Positions 7,803-16,527 of a stretch of DNA of 64,000 nucleotides are shown piece after piece (position 1 is the stretch's first letter; each line of letters opens with the position of its first letter). Origin of the DNA: Mycobacterium europaeum (GTDB taxonomy: Bacteria > Actinomycetota > Actinomycetes > Mycobacteriales > Mycobacteriaceae); the NCBI RefSeq assembly GCF_002102155.1, contig NZ_LQOU01000051.1:124001-188000 (forward strand), in the 5' to 3' direction. Below the pieces are notes generated by a model. The model saw only the letters and a program-made list of their open reading frames with translations. It ran no database searches and was not told where the DNA came from. The position numbers were made by a program, and so were the translations under genes.

Positions 7803-8933
7803 GTGAGGCTGGAAGCAACCGACCTCAGCGTCGAGGAACTACGGCTTCGCGACGAAGTCCGCGCCTTTCTGGCGCAGCGACTTCCCGCCGGCAGCTACGA
7901 CATCGGCCTCGGCTTCGCCGCCGCCAGCGACCCGGCATTCTCGGCTGACCTGGGTTCGCGGGGATGGCTGGGCATGGCGCTGCCCCGCGAGTACGGCGGC
8001 GGTGGGCGCACCGCCGTCGAGCGGCTCATCGTGGTCGAGGAGTTACTCGCGGTGGGAGCGCCCGTCGGCTGGCACTGGGTCGCGGACCGCCAATCGGGAC
8101 CCAACATCGCCGCCAACGGCACCGAGGAGCAGAAGCGCTACTTCCTGCCGCGCATTTCCAGTGGTGAATTCTCCTTCGCGATCGGGATGAGCGAACCCGA
8201 CGCGGGATCGGATCTCGCTTCGGTGCGCACCAAGGCCGTCCAGGTCGGCGGTGGGTGGATGCTCAACGGGACGAAGATCTGGACCTCGGGCGCCGCCGAG
8301 GCCACCCATCTATTGGGGTTGTTCCGCACATCCGAGGACCGCTACCGCGGGCTGACTCAGCTCATCGTCGATCGCAACGCCGAGGGCCTGACCGCCTCGC
8401 CGATCCCGTTCATCGATGGCACCCGCCACTTCTGTGAGGTGTCCTTCGAGGACGTGTTCGTTCCCGATTCAATGCGATTGGGCGAGGTGGGCGCCGGCTG
8501 GGGCCAGAACACCGCCGAGCTCGTGCTCGAACGCGGCGGCGTCGACCGGTGGATGTCGGTGATGCCGGTGCTGCAGCACTGGGCAGAAAACCTGTACGGC
8601 GCGGTGCCCGGGTGGGCACAGGCCGAATTGGGTTCGGTTACTGCACGCTGCTGGGGATTTCACGGATTGTCGCTGTCGATCGCCCGGGCGGTTGACCGAG
8701 GCGAGTCTCCCACCGTGGAGGCTGCCCTGGCCAAGGAGATGGCCACCCGATTCGAGCAGGAATGCATCGAGATCGTGCTGCGGCATTTCGGGCGCACACC
8801 CGAACTGACGTCCTCCGACCCGTATGAGTCGCTGCTCGCCAGGGCTGTCCTCACCGGGCCGGCGTTCACCATCCGAGGCGGCACCACCGAGATCCTGCGC
8901 AACATCATTGCGAAAGCGTTGGTCAAACCATGA
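7803..8933 (+). CDS. Acyl-CoA dehydrogenase (FadE-like, long type)
   Basis: The 376-residue protein has LPREYGGGGRT, the flavin/substrate segment GMSEPDAGSDLASVRT, NGTKIWTSGAAEA and the C-terminal IRGGTTEILRNIIAKAL. The GTG start at 7803 is 7 nt after the SDR stop. Its stop overlaps the start of the next, shorter FadE (ATGA at 8930-8933), which implies translational coupling and equal amounts of the two products, as expected for a heteromeric dehydrogenase. The residue before GGTTE is arginine, not glutamate, so the catalytic base must lie elsewhere, possibly in the partner or an earlier helix. Confidence 0.88.
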   Translation: MRLEATDLSVEELRLRDEVRAFLAQRLPAGSYDIGLGFAAASDPAFSADLGSRGWLGMALPREYGGGGRTAVERLIVVEELLAVGAPVGWHWVADRQSGPNIAANGTEEQKRYFLPRISSGEFSFAIGMSEPDAGSDLASVRTKAVQVGGGWMLNGTKIWTSGAAEATHLLGLFRTSEDRYRGLTQLIVDRNAEGLTASPIPFIDGTRHFCEVSFEDVFVPDSMRLGEVGAGWGQNTAELVLERGGVDRWMSVMPVLQHWAENLYGAVPGWAQAELGSVTARCWGFHGLSLSIARAVDRGESPTVEAALAKEMATRFEQECIEIVLRHFGRTPELTSSDPYESLLARAVLTGPAFTIRGGTTEILRNIIAKALVKP

Positions 8934-9985
8934 GCCAAACCGTCCATCGCGATTCCGACCTCGTTGGGCTGGTCCGGGATTATTTCTCCAAGACCTTCAC
9001 CCCCGAGGTCATCGCCGGCGTCGAACGTGACGGTCCCTCACCACAGCTTTGGCGCTCCGTCGACGAACTCGGTTTGCCCCTCGTCGGCATCGACGAGGAC
9101 AGCGGCGGCTCTGGTGGATCACTGCTAGACCTGCTCGCGGTGATGGAGGGCGCCGGTCGCTATGCGGTGCCCCTGCCGCTGGCCGAAACCAGCCTCGCTG
9201 CCTACCTGTTGGCGCGGGCGGGGGCCGAGTTACCTGCCGGACCGCTTGCCGTCGTACCCGATCCGGGTGAACTCGCCCTTGCCGGCGGGCGACTGACCGG
9301 AACAGCAGCCCATGTTCCCTGGGTGCGTGGCGCCACCCGCATCGTGGCGGTGGTGCCCGATGAATCGGCCCGGGTACAGGTGGTCTCGATCAACCCCGAG
9401 CACCTCGATGTCACCGCGGGAGCCGACCTGGCCGGGATGCCGCGCGACACGATCCGGGCCCTCGACGTCGCGGTCAACTGCTACCCCGCCGAGACGGGTG
9501 TCGACGATGTCCTGCTGCGCGGAGCATTGCTGCGCGCAGCACAGATGGCCGGTGCGATCACTGCGGTGTTCGAACTGACCAAAACCTACGTTGGACAGCG
9601 GGTCCAGTTCGGCAAACCGATCGGTATCTTCCAAGCCGTCCAGGCGCACGTCGTGGAACTTGCCCAGGCGTCGGCGCTGACAGCACTGTCTGTCGACCGG
9701 GCCGGGGCCGCCGCCCTTCGGGGGCCGGGGTCGTTTGAGATCGTCGCGACGAAGTCGCTGGCCAACCGCCATGCCGGCCTGGTGACAAGGGCCGCCCACC
9801 AGGCGCACGGCGCGATTGGGATGACGCAGGAGTACTCCCTACAACTGTTTTCACGGCGCCTGCACACCTGGCGTGGTGACTTCGGCGACGAGACGACGCT
9901 GAACCTGCGCCTTGGCGCGGCCATAACTGAACGGGGCGGATTGACCTCTGCCGTGACATCCGCCGGTTCCACGATCGGAGTTTGA
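8930..9985 (+). CDS. Acyl-CoA dehydrogenase (FadE-like, short partner)
   Basis: The 351-residue protein has a shortened N-terminal/middle domain, the dimer segment RVQFGKPIGIFQAVQAHV and the C-terminal HGAIGMTQEYSLQLFSRRL. It lacks the SEPxAGSD loop and the TSEIQR end, the reduced form seen in second subunits of actinobacterial heteromeric acyl-CoA dehydrogenases. The start codon overlaps the stop of the long FadE gene (ATGA). A crotonase follows after one base. A complex with the 7803-8933 product is inferred from coupling and family precedent. Confidence 0.83.
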   Translation: MSQTVHRDSDLVGLVRDYFSKTFTPEVIAGVERDGPSPQLWRSVDELGLPLVGIDEDSGGSGGSLLDLLAVMEGAGRYAVPLPLAETSLAAYLLARAGAELPAGPLAVVPDPGELALAGGRLTGTAAHVPWVRGATRIVAVVPDESARVQVVSINPEHLDVTAGADLAGMPRDTIRALDVAVNCYPAETGVDDVLLRGALLRAAQMAGAITAVFELTKTYVGQRVQFGKPIGIFQAVQAHVVELAQASALTALSVDRAGAAALRGPGSFEIVATKSLANRHAGLVTRAAHQAHGAIGMTQEYSLQLFSRRLHTWRGDFGDETTLNLRLGAAITERGGLTSAVTSAGSTIGV

Positions 9986-9986
9986 C

Positions 9987-10751
9987 ATGACCCGCAACAT
10001 CACTGTGAGTACCGACGACCATGTCGCGGTGATCGAGATCAACCGGCCTCCGGCCAACTATTTCGACCGTCAGCTCATCTGCGAGATCGTAGATGCGACA
10101 GGCGAACTGCACGCCCATGGCACACGGGCGATCGTCCTGTGCTCAGAAGGCAAGCATTTCTGCGCCGGGGCGAACTTCGCCGACGGCGAGATGGAGGGCG
10201 ATCGGTCCCGTTCTTCGGGGCTGCTCTACCGCGAGGCGATTCGGTTGTTCGACGCCAAGGTGCCAATCATCGCGGCGGTGCAGGGCTCCGCCGTTGGCGG
10301 AGGCTTGGGGTTGGCCTGCGCAGCCGACTTCAGGGTGGCCACCCCATCGAGCCGGTTCCACGCGAACTTCTCGATGTTGGGCTTCCACCAGGGTTTCGGG
10401 CTCTCCGAGACGTTGCCCGCCATCGTGGGCGCCCAACATGCGATGGACCTGCTCTACACCAGTCGACGCATCGATGGTCAGCATGCCTTTGAGATCGGAC
10501 TGGTCGACCGGCTGGTGCCGGACGCGGAACTGCGGACCGAAGCGCTGAACTGGGCAGCCGAGATCGCGGCGGCCGCTCCCCTTGCCGTGCAGTCGATCCG
10601 GGAAACGCTGCGGGCCCCACTAGCGAACCGTGTTCGCGTGGTGCTGGAGCGTGAGCTCGATCAACAGCAGAAGCTGTGGGCCACCAACGACAGCAAGATC
10701 GGCATCGCCGCCAACCTGGCCCGCGAAAAGGCGGTATTCACCGGTCAGTAG
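9987..10751 (+). CDS. Enoyl-CoA hydratase/isomerase family (crotonase)
   Basis: The 254-residue crotonase has the first oxyanion-hole segment FCAGANFAD and the second AVQGSAVGGGLGLACAADFRV. The positions normally carrying the two hydratase glutamates read NFSMLGFHQGFGLSETLP, so the usual pair is not evident; isomerase, hydrolase or unusual hydratase chemistry is possible. It begins one base after the FadE stop and closes the six-gene operon starting at 5326. It is convergent with another FadE operon 22 bp away; the palindrome ACCGGCGCCGGT (10763-10774) lies in the gap. Confidence 0.85.
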   Translation: MTRNITVSTDDHVAVIEINRPPANYFDRQLICEIVDATGELHAHGTRAIVLCSEGKHFCAGANFADGEMEGDRSRSSGLLYREAIRLFDAKVPIIAAVQGSAVGGGLGLACAADFRVATPSSRFHANFSMLGFHQGFGLSETLPAIVGAQHAMDLLYTSRRIDGQHAFEIGLVDRLVPDAELRTEALNWAAEIAAAAPLAVQSIRETLRAPLANRVRVVLERELDQQQKLWATNDSKIGIAANLAREKAVFTGQ

Positions 10752-10773
10752 CGGCGGCGCGTACCGGCGCCGG

Positions 10774-11781
10774 TCACAGCATCTCGAATGCGGCGTCCAC
10801 CTCATCGCCATCCAAAAATGCGCTGCCGACGACTTCGGTGAGCGCTTGGTGACCACCGAGAAGTGCGTCCAACGCGGCGGCGCGCTCGACGTATCGGTGA
10901 ATGTCGCTTTCCCTGGTCAGGCCGATCGCACCGAACACCTGCACCGCGTGGCGCATCAGCACCGCTTGCGCGTGCCCGGCGCGGATCTTGGCGATCAGCG
11001 CCGCCCACACCTCTGCGTCGCTTCCCGCGACCGCGTAGGCGTTGTCGAGCACCGCTCGGGCGCCGGCCATGGCTACGTAGGCCTCCGAAAGCCGGTGGCG
11101 GACAGCCTGAAAGGAGCCGATCGGACGTCCGAACTGGACCCGGGCCGCGGCGTGCGAAGTCACCAGGTTAAGTGCGGTGTCACAAACCCCGAGGATCTCA
11201 GCCGCCAAGGCGCGCCGTCCTGCCGCCACGGCGCGATCCCAGTGCGCTGCCGCGCAGATGGCCTCAACGTCCTTCGGCACGACGGCGGTCACGATACGCC
11301 AGCCGCTGTCGAAGTCGAAGCCCCCCAGGGACTCGGCCGACACGCACAAGTCGGCGGCCGTCAGCGCAATGAGTCCCACTGCTCCACCGGGCAGCGTCGC
11401 GGCGATCACGGCCTCGTCGATGTCGGTGAGCGACCCGAGGCTCAGCCCGACGATCGGCTCGTCGCAGCGCAGCGCCACCGATCCCTCCGGTGGATGCGGA
11501 TAAATGACCGCCCGACGCCGGCCGGTCGGCAATACCTCGGACAGCTCTGCCAGCATGACGTCGTCCAACGCGCGCGAGGATGCCAGTGCCCGACCGTGTT
11601 CGGTGAAAAGCAGCGTGACGGCGGTGGCGGGATCCTCGGCCAGAACCTCGGCCCAGCCCAGCTCGGCGAGCAGCGGCGCGATGTCCTGGGCCCCGGTCCG
11701 CTTTTCGAAGAGCTCACGCAGCGACGCGGCAATCTCCTCGCGGGTGGCGGCGTCGAATCCCGGTGTCTGTACGGCGCTCAC
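10774..11781 (-). CDS. Acyl-CoA dehydrogenase (FadE-like, short partner)
   Basis: The 335-residue protein carries RVQFGRPIGSFQAVRHRLSEAYV and VFGAIGLTRESDIHRYVERA (each family-typical), but no SEPxAGSD loop. Its GTG start overlaps the stop of the long FadE gene by 4 nt (11778-11781). This is the same long-then-short coupled design seen at 7803-9985, so these two products probably form one heteromeric enzyme. It is the last gene of a minus-strand operon of three (crotonase, long FadE, short FadE). Confidence 0.83.
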   Translation of the reverse strand: MSAVQTPGFDAATREEIAASLRELFEKRTGAQDIAPLLAELGWAEVLAEDPATAVTLLFTEHGRALASSRALDDVMLAELSEVLPTGRRRAVIYPHPPEGSVALRCDEPIVGLSLGSLTDIDEAVIAATLPGGAVGLIALTAADLCVSAESLGGFDFDSGWRIVTAVVPKDVEAICAAAHWDRAVAAGRRALAAEILGVCDTALNLVTSHAAARVQFGRPIGSFQAVRHRLSEAYVAMAGARAVLDNAYAVAGSDAEVWAALIAKIRAGHAQAVLMRHAVQVFGAIGLTRESDIHRYVERAAALDALLGGHQALTEVVGSAFLDGDEVDAAFEML

Positions 11782-12953
11782 GCGGTTCGTTCCTTGGGCA
11801 GGTTCAACACTCGGTCGGCGATGATGCCGCGTTGCACTTCGGCGGACCCGCCCATGATCGTCGAGGCCCGGCTATACCACCAGTCGTCCCGCCATCGCGC
11901 CGCCAGAGGACCCTCGCCGAAGAGGAATTCACTGGGCAAAAGGTCGCGGGCGGCGTCGTGCAGGCCGGTCTCAACCGTTGCCAGCAGAATCTTGTCCACG
12001 CTGGCCTCCGGACCGACGCTGTCCCCGGCGGCGAGCCGGCGCACCGTGTTGGCGCTGCGCGCTTTGAGCGTGGCGATGTCGGTGTAGCACTCACCAAGCC
12101 GGCGCACGCCGCCATCGGGCAGTCCGTCGACAGCGTCACGCAACTCTCGCAGCTTGCGACCAGCGACAGTGGCACTCAACCAGGCATACATCGCCCGTTC
12201 GAACTGCAGCAGAAACATCGCGACCTGCCAGCCTTGTCCCTCATCGCCCAGCAGGCGAGATGCGGGCACCTCGGCGTCATCGAAGAACACCTCGGACAGT
12301 TCGTTCTGTCCACTGGCCATCGCGATCGGACGGATCTCGACGCCGGGAGTGTCGGTATCGACCATCACCATCGTCAGCCCGCGGTGCCGGCTCTCCAACG
12401 ACCCGGTACGCACCAGGCAGATCAGACGCCGGGCGGTAGCCCCATGGCTGGTCCAGATCTTCTGGCCGGACAGCACATAATGATCACCCTGCCGGCGGGC
12501 CCGGCACCGCAGCCCGGCCAGATCGCTACCGGCGTCGGGCTCAGAGAACGACTGGGCCCACCATTCCTCACCGGCGAGATAGGCGGGCAGGAACTGCGCG
12601 CCCAGCGCCGGCGCGAACCGGAGTACCGCCGGCCCCAGGGTCTCCAGCAGCATTTGCTGCTCGGGTACATCCACACCCGCCGCGCTCAGTTCGTCATACA
12701 GCACGGCGCGATGCCGCTCGTCGCCGCCGCAGCCGCCCGCATCGACGGGCCAGCCGTACCGATTCCATCCACCCTCGAACAGCCGCGCCATCAGCGCCGC
12801 ATGCTCGGCCATGTGCGTCTCGGTCGAGGGGTAGCAGGAATTGCGCCACCGCTGCAGACTCGGGTCCTGCCCCAAGTACTCACGCACGGCGCGCCGATAG
12901 GCGGAGACGTCGGCGGTCAGCTCCGTCCGCATTGCAACGCTGCTCGAGGTCAC
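11778..12953 (-). CDS. Acyl-CoA dehydrogenase (FadE-like, long type)
   Basis: The 391-residue FAD enzyme has YGWPVDAGGCGG (the usual W-P-x-x-x-GG region), FSEPDAGSDLAGLRCRA, GQKIWTSHGATA, and the C-terminal IMGGSAEVQRGIIADRVLNLP. The GTG start at 12953 shares one base with the stop of the upstream crotonase gene, and its own stop overlaps the next start by 4 nt, so three genes are tightly coupled. The residue before GGSAE is methionine rather than glutamate. Substrate not deducible. Confidence 0.88.
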   Translation of the reverse strand: MTSSSVAMRTELTADVSAYRRAVREYLGQDPSLQRWRNSCYPSTETHMAEHAALMARLFEGGWNRYGWPVDAGGCGGDERHRAVLYDELSAAGVDVPEQQMLLETLGPAVLRFAPALGAQFLPAYLAGEEWWAQSFSEPDAGSDLAGLRCRARRQGDHYVLSGQKIWTSHGATARRLICLVRTGSLESRHRGLTMVMVDTDTPGVEIRPIAMASGQNELSEVFFDDAEVPASRLLGDEGQGWQVAMFLLQFERAMYAWLSATVAGRKLRELRDAVDGLPDGGVRRLGECYTDIATLKARSANTVRRLAAGDSVGPEASVDKILLATVETGLHDAARDLLPSEFLFGEGPLAARWRDDWWYSRASTIMGGSAEVQRGIIADRVLNLPKERTA

Positions 12954-13756
12954 TATGACGACTTCGCTTCCGCCGCCCTGGCCGCGGACCGTTCCAGGAA
13001 GCGGTTGACCAACGCCTGGTGCTCGGGGGTCTCGAACGAGTCGTACTCCTCAGACAGCGCGTACTCCAGCACCCCGGCAACCGCGCGCTTGATGTGCATG
13101 TTCAGCGCCCGCTTGGTGCTTTGCACCGCTTGCGGAGGCAGCTTGGCGATGCGTTGCGCCACGGCCAGCGCCTGATCGAGCAGGTCCGCGTCGGGCACCA
13201 CCCGGTTGGCCAGCCCCAGCGCCACGGCCTGTTCGGCCGGGATGGGCTCACTGGTGAGCAGGTACTCCTTGGCCCGTAACATGCTCATCAGCAGCGGCCA
13301 GGTCGGTGCGCCGCCGTCGGCGGCGGTCAGACCGACGCTCACGTGCGGGTCGGCCATGTAGGCGCTCTCGGCGATCAGCACCACATCGCTGAGCACGGCC
13401 AGGTTGCAGCCCAGGCCCACGGCGGGACCGTTGACCGCGGCCACGACGGGCAGCGGGAAGTCGACCATCTCGGTCAGTAGCCGCCGGGCGCCCTCGATCT
13501 CACGACGGCGCCGGGGCCGGTCGTCCCAGAGTTCGACGAAGTGCTGGAAATCGCCGCCTGCGCTGAACGCCCGACCCGCGCCGGTCAACACCACCGCGCG
13601 CGCATCCTCGTCGGCGGCGAGGTGGCGCCACACGGACTGCAGCGCGATGTGCAGGGGTTCGTTGGTCGCGTTCAGCGCTTCCGGTCGGTTGAGGGTGACC
13701 ACGCGAATGGCGTCGCGTTCCTCGATCAGCAACTCAGGCTCGAATGGATTGTGCAT
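12953..13756 (-). CDS. Enoyl-CoA hydratase/isomerase family (crotonase)
   Basis: The protein of about 267 residues has NRPEALNATN, FSAGGDFQHF, VNGPAVGLGCNLAVLSDVVL and MADPHVSVGLTAADGG. The DPHVxVGL-A-DGG pattern marks a common actinobacterial crotonase subgroup in which the first catalytic glutamate is replaced by aspartate. The start at 13756 (ATG close behind GGGGAG) is preferred; the frame is open to an ATG at 13792 that has no clear ribosome site. It is first in the operon with the FadE pair, downstream of the inverted repeat at 13833-13852. Confidence 0.84.
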   Translation of the reverse strand: MHNPFEPELLIEERDAIRVVTLNRPEALNATNEPLHIALQSVWRHLAADEDARAVVLTGAGRAFSAGGDFQHFVELWDDRPRRRREIEGARRLLTEMVDFPLPVVAAVNGPAVGLGCNLAVLSDVVLIAESAYMADPHVSVGLTAADGGAPTWPLLMSMLRAKEYLLTSEPIPAEQAVALGLANRVVPDADLLDQALAVAQRIAKLPPQAVQSTKRALNMHIKRAVAGVLEYALSEEYDSFETPEHQALVNRFLERSAARAAEAKSS

Positions 13757-13832
13757 GTGCTCCCCACTTATGGCGCCATCGGCAATCGGCATGAGCGCCC
13801 GCCGGAACGGTCTTTGGGAATCCTAACCCTTA

Positions 13833-13852
13833 ACTTGACGCCCTTGTCAAGT
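13833..13852 (-). promoter_or_regulatory. 20-bp inverted repeat over a TTGACA box
   Basis: ACTTGAC-GCCCTT-GTCAAGT has 7-bp perfect arms and a 6-nt spacer. On the minus strand the repeat contains a TTGACA -35 box, and a TAGGAT (-10 like) follows after about 19 nt. It lies upstream of the crotonase-FadE-FadE operon and is a credible repressor operator. The rest of the 13793-14050 gap holds only a doubtful 36-codon GTG frame (13933-14043, minus). Confidence 0.5.
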
Positions 13853-14050
13853 AAGGATGTTGCTAGTCCCTAGATAGATCGTGATTACCCGTATTTATCC
13901 AGCTCAAGATGGCAATGGACAAGAACCGACGCTTATGTCAACTCCTCCCGTATTCCCGCGGACTGTGCGGCGGTGAAACGGGACACCGAGCACTCCGCGC
14001 GCAGCGCGGTCTCTGCTGCCACGCCTGCCACCGCGTCGCCCACTTCAACC

Positions 14051-14872
14051 TCATGCCTCGACGCCCACCGGCGCCTTCGTGGCGTACGCCGCGAAGTCCG
14101 GCTTGCGTTTCTCGGCGAACGCCCGGGCACCTTCCTGCCCTTCGGGCGACTCGTAGAAGAGGTCGACCGCGGACAACCCGAGGTTGCTCAGCCCCGCCTG
14201 ATGATCGGTGTCGGCGTTGAACGACTGCTTAAGGAAGCGGATGGCCGTGGGGCTCAGCGCGGCGATCTCGGCCGCCCAGGACTTGGCTTCCTCGAGCAGC
14301 CGATCGGCTGGGACCACCGCGTTGACCAGACCCCAACGCTCGGCCGTTTCGGCGTCGTACTGCCGGCACAAGAACCAGATCTCGCGAGCCCGCTTCTCGC
14401 CGACCACGCGTGCCAGGAAGGCTGAGCCGAAACCCGCGTCGAAAGACCCGACCCGTGGCCCCGCTTGACCGAACGTGGCGTTGCCGGAGGCGATGCTGAG
14501 ATCACACAAGACATGCAGCACATGACCGCCTCCGATTGCGGCCCCGTTCACGGCGGCGATCACCGGTTTCGGGATGTCGCGAATCAGCTTGTGCAGATAG
14601 CCGATTTCGAACAGCCCGCTCTCGGTAGGGCCGTAATCACCGGTCTCCGCGCGCTGTTTGACGTCACCACCCGCGCAGAATGCCTTGTCACCGGCGCCGG
14701 TCAGGATGACTGCGCGCACGGAGTTATCGGCCCAGGCCGAACGAAAGGCTTTGATCAGTTCCTCGACCGTCTGGCCACGAAAGGCGTTGTAACGCTCGGG
14801 TCGATTGATGGTGATGACGGCGGTGGCGTTTTCCACCGAGTAGGTGATGTCGTCGTAGTCGGCCATTGGCAT
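14051..14872 (-). CDS. BadI/MenB-type crotonase (ring-opening or ring-closing CoA enzyme)
   Basis: The 273-residue crotonase has FCAGGD at 65-70, the oxyanion loop GGGHVLHVLCDL at 114-125, and the diagnostic GQAGPRVGSFDAGFG at 135-149 followed by GEKRAREIWFLCRQYDA. This block defines the MenB/BadI branch. MenB makes the naphthoquinone ring; BadI hydrolyses 2-ketocyclohexane-carboxyl-CoA to pimelyl-CoA, opening an alicyclic ring. The C-terminus (SFNADTDHQAG, ESPEGQEGARAFAEKRKPDF) also fits both. The context (CoA ligase 17 nt upstream, FAH hydrolase, Rieske dioxygenase, extradiol dioxygenase, FadEs) argues for a BadI-like catabolic ring hydrolase; MenB function cannot be excluded from sequence alone. 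Confidence 0.82.
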   Translation of the reverse strand: MPMADYDDITYSVENATAVITINRPERYNAFRGQTVEELIKAFRSAWADNSVRAVILTGAGDKAFCAGGDVKQRAETGDYGPTESGLFEIGYLHKLIRDIPKPVIAAVNGAAIGGGHVLHVLCDLSIASGNATFGQAGPRVGSFDAGFGSAFLARVVGEKRAREIWFLCRQYDAETAERWGLVNAVVPADRLLEEAKSWAAEIAALSPTAIRFLKQSFNADTDHQAGLSNLGLSAVDLFYESPEGQEGARAFAEKRKPDFAAYATKAPVGVEA

Positions 14873-14889
14873 TCGCTTTCGGTCGTGGA

Positions 14890-16527
14890 TCAGTGGGAGG
14901 GCAGTACAAGGTCGGCGGCCAGCGCCTGCAGGCGGTTCTTGTCGACCTTCCCGCCGGGATTGATGGGAAGTTCGTCGACGATCAGCAGGCGTTCGGGGAA
15001 CTTGAATTTCGCGAGACCGTGGTGGTCGAGAAACTCGGTGAGATCCGACAGCGTGGGCGGTTGGGCGCTGGCGACCACGACAGCGCAGGCGCGTTCGCCC
15101 AGTCGCGCGTCGGGCACGGGGACAATCGCTACCGCCGCCACGGCATGGTGCTTGATCAGAACCGTTTCCACCTCGAGCGGAAAGATGTTCATTCCCCCGC
15201 GCAGGATCATGTCCTTGGCTCGTCCGACGATTCTGAGGTATCCGGCATCGTCGAACTCGCCAAGATCTCCGGAGCGGTACCAGCCCTCGGGATCCCAGTT
15301 GGCCAAGTCGTAATCCGGCTGGTTCAAATATCCATACGTGTTGTTGGCGCCGCGCCAGACCACCTCACCGGTCTGGCCCTGAGGCACCACGGAGCCGTCG
15401 GGTCCCCGCAACTGGACTTCCTCGCCCTCGCAGACTCGGCCGACGGTGTTCCATCGCGCCCACTCGGGATCGTCGAGGGTTGTCATGGTCGGCACACCGC
15501 CATCGGTGGTTCCGTAGACGTTCTGGACTTTGCAGCCCATCCGCCGTTCGACCTCCTCGGCGACGCGGGGCGGCAGGGGTGCACCGGCATTGTTGAACCG
15601 CGTGAATGCCGAGAGGTCGGCCGACTCCAGATCGAGGTCGAGCATCATCACCATCTGGGTCGGTATCGCGGTTGCGAAGGTGCACCGCTCGCGTGCGATC
15701 AGTTCCAGCGCCGGCTGCGGGCGCCAGTGCTCGAGCATCGCGCTCGTCGCACCGATCAGCAGCGGCATCAGGATCGCGAAGATGTAACCGGTGGATCCCT
15801 GCCCGGCCGGTGCGATCGCGGCCGCCACGTCCTCGCGGGTAAGGCTCAACGCCGGGGCGGTCTGGTGCACCAGCAGCGTGATCATGTCGTTGCCGCTCCA
15901 CAGCGACGCCTTCGGCACACCGGTGGTACCCGACGAGCACATCACGTGCGCCGGCTCATCCGGATCGGCACGCAGTCGGTGCGCGGTGGCTGCGTCCAGC
16001 GGTTCGGTGGCGCGGATCAGCGCTTCGAACCCATCGGCGGCTCCCGTCCGGGCGTAGAGCACCTCGCGTAGATCCGGCAGCGTCGACCTCAAGTCGTCGT
16101 GCAGCGCCCGGACGTCGATATCACCATCGGATTCCACGCCGATCAGCACCTGCGCACCGATCGTGTCGAGCAGTGCGCCGACCTCAGCGCGGCGCCATCG
16201 GGTGGGCATGGCCACGATGTAAGCGCCGATGCGGTTGGCCGCCAGGTGGACCAGGGGTATTAGGCCGCAGGTCGGCAGCTGCACAGCAACCGCGTCACCC
16301 GGTTTGACGCCGAAGTGCAGCAGCAGATTGGCCGCCCGCCGGCTCAAATCCGCCAGCTCTGCATAGGTCCAGCGCACATGGTCGTCGATCAGCGCTAGTC
16401 GATCCGGGTCGCGGGCGACATGCTCGTCGAATACCTCAGGCAGTGTTTGGTCGCCCCAGATACCGGCTTGGCGGTACCTGCGTGCCTGCTCCTCGTCATG
16501 CCAGCGGTGGATGACCTTGTTCTTCAT
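14890..16527 (-). CDS. Acyl-CoA synthetase (AMP-forming)
   Basis: The 545-residue ANL ligase has CSSGTTGVPKASL, QNVYGTTDGG (in place of the usual YGxTE), YRSGDLGEFDDAGYL, DMILRGGMNIFPLEVE and the catalytic lysine in NPGGKVDKNRL. It overlaps the FAH hydrolase gene by 4 nt at its 5' end and is followed 17 nt later by the BadI-like gene. A plausible role is to activate an alicyclic or unsaturated acid released by the upstream ring-cleavage steps, so that the BadI-like enzyme can act on the CoA ester. That order is inferred from synteny, not shown. Confidence 0.87.
   Translation of the reverse strand: MKNKVIHRWHDEEQARRYRQAGIWGDQTLPEVFDEHVARDPDRLALIDDHVRWTYAELADLSRRAANLLLHFGVKPGDAVAVQLPTCGLIPLVHLAANRIGAYIVAMPTRWRRAEVGALLDTIGAQVLIGVESDGDIDVRALHDDLRSTLPDLREVLYARTGAADGFEALIRATEPLDAATAHRLRADPDEPAHVMCSSGTTGVPKASLWSGNDMITLLVHQTAPALSLTREDVAAAIAPAGQGSTGYIFAILMPLLIGATSAMLEHWRPQPALELIARERCTFATAIPTQMVMMLDLDLESADLSAFTRFNNAGAPLPPRVAEEVERRMGCKVQNVYGTTDGGVPTMTTLDDPEWARWNTVGRVCEGEEVQLRGPDGSVVPQGQTGEVVWRGANNTYGYLNQPDYDLANWDPEGWYRSGDLGEFDDAGYLRIVGRAKDMILRGGMNIFPLEVETVLIKHHAVAAVAIVPVPDARLGERACAVVVASAQPPTLSDLTEFLDHHGLAKFKFPERLLIVDELPINPGGKVDKNRLQALAADLVLPSH

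Noticed and set aside
10630..13175. Long plus-strand open frames opposite the FadE pair and crotonase
   Set aside because: Antisense shadows of the operon at 10774-13756; composition rich in Arg/His/Pro and no motif.
13933..14043. Small 36-codon frame after the BadI-like gene
   Set aside because: A GTG with a weak site and a protein-like reading, but no recognisable family; too short to support as a gene.
14051..14872. Calling this crotonase MenB of menaquinone synthesis
   Set aside because: The motif block fits, but no other men gene is near and all neighbours are catabolic, so a BadI-like role is preferred. The point remains open.
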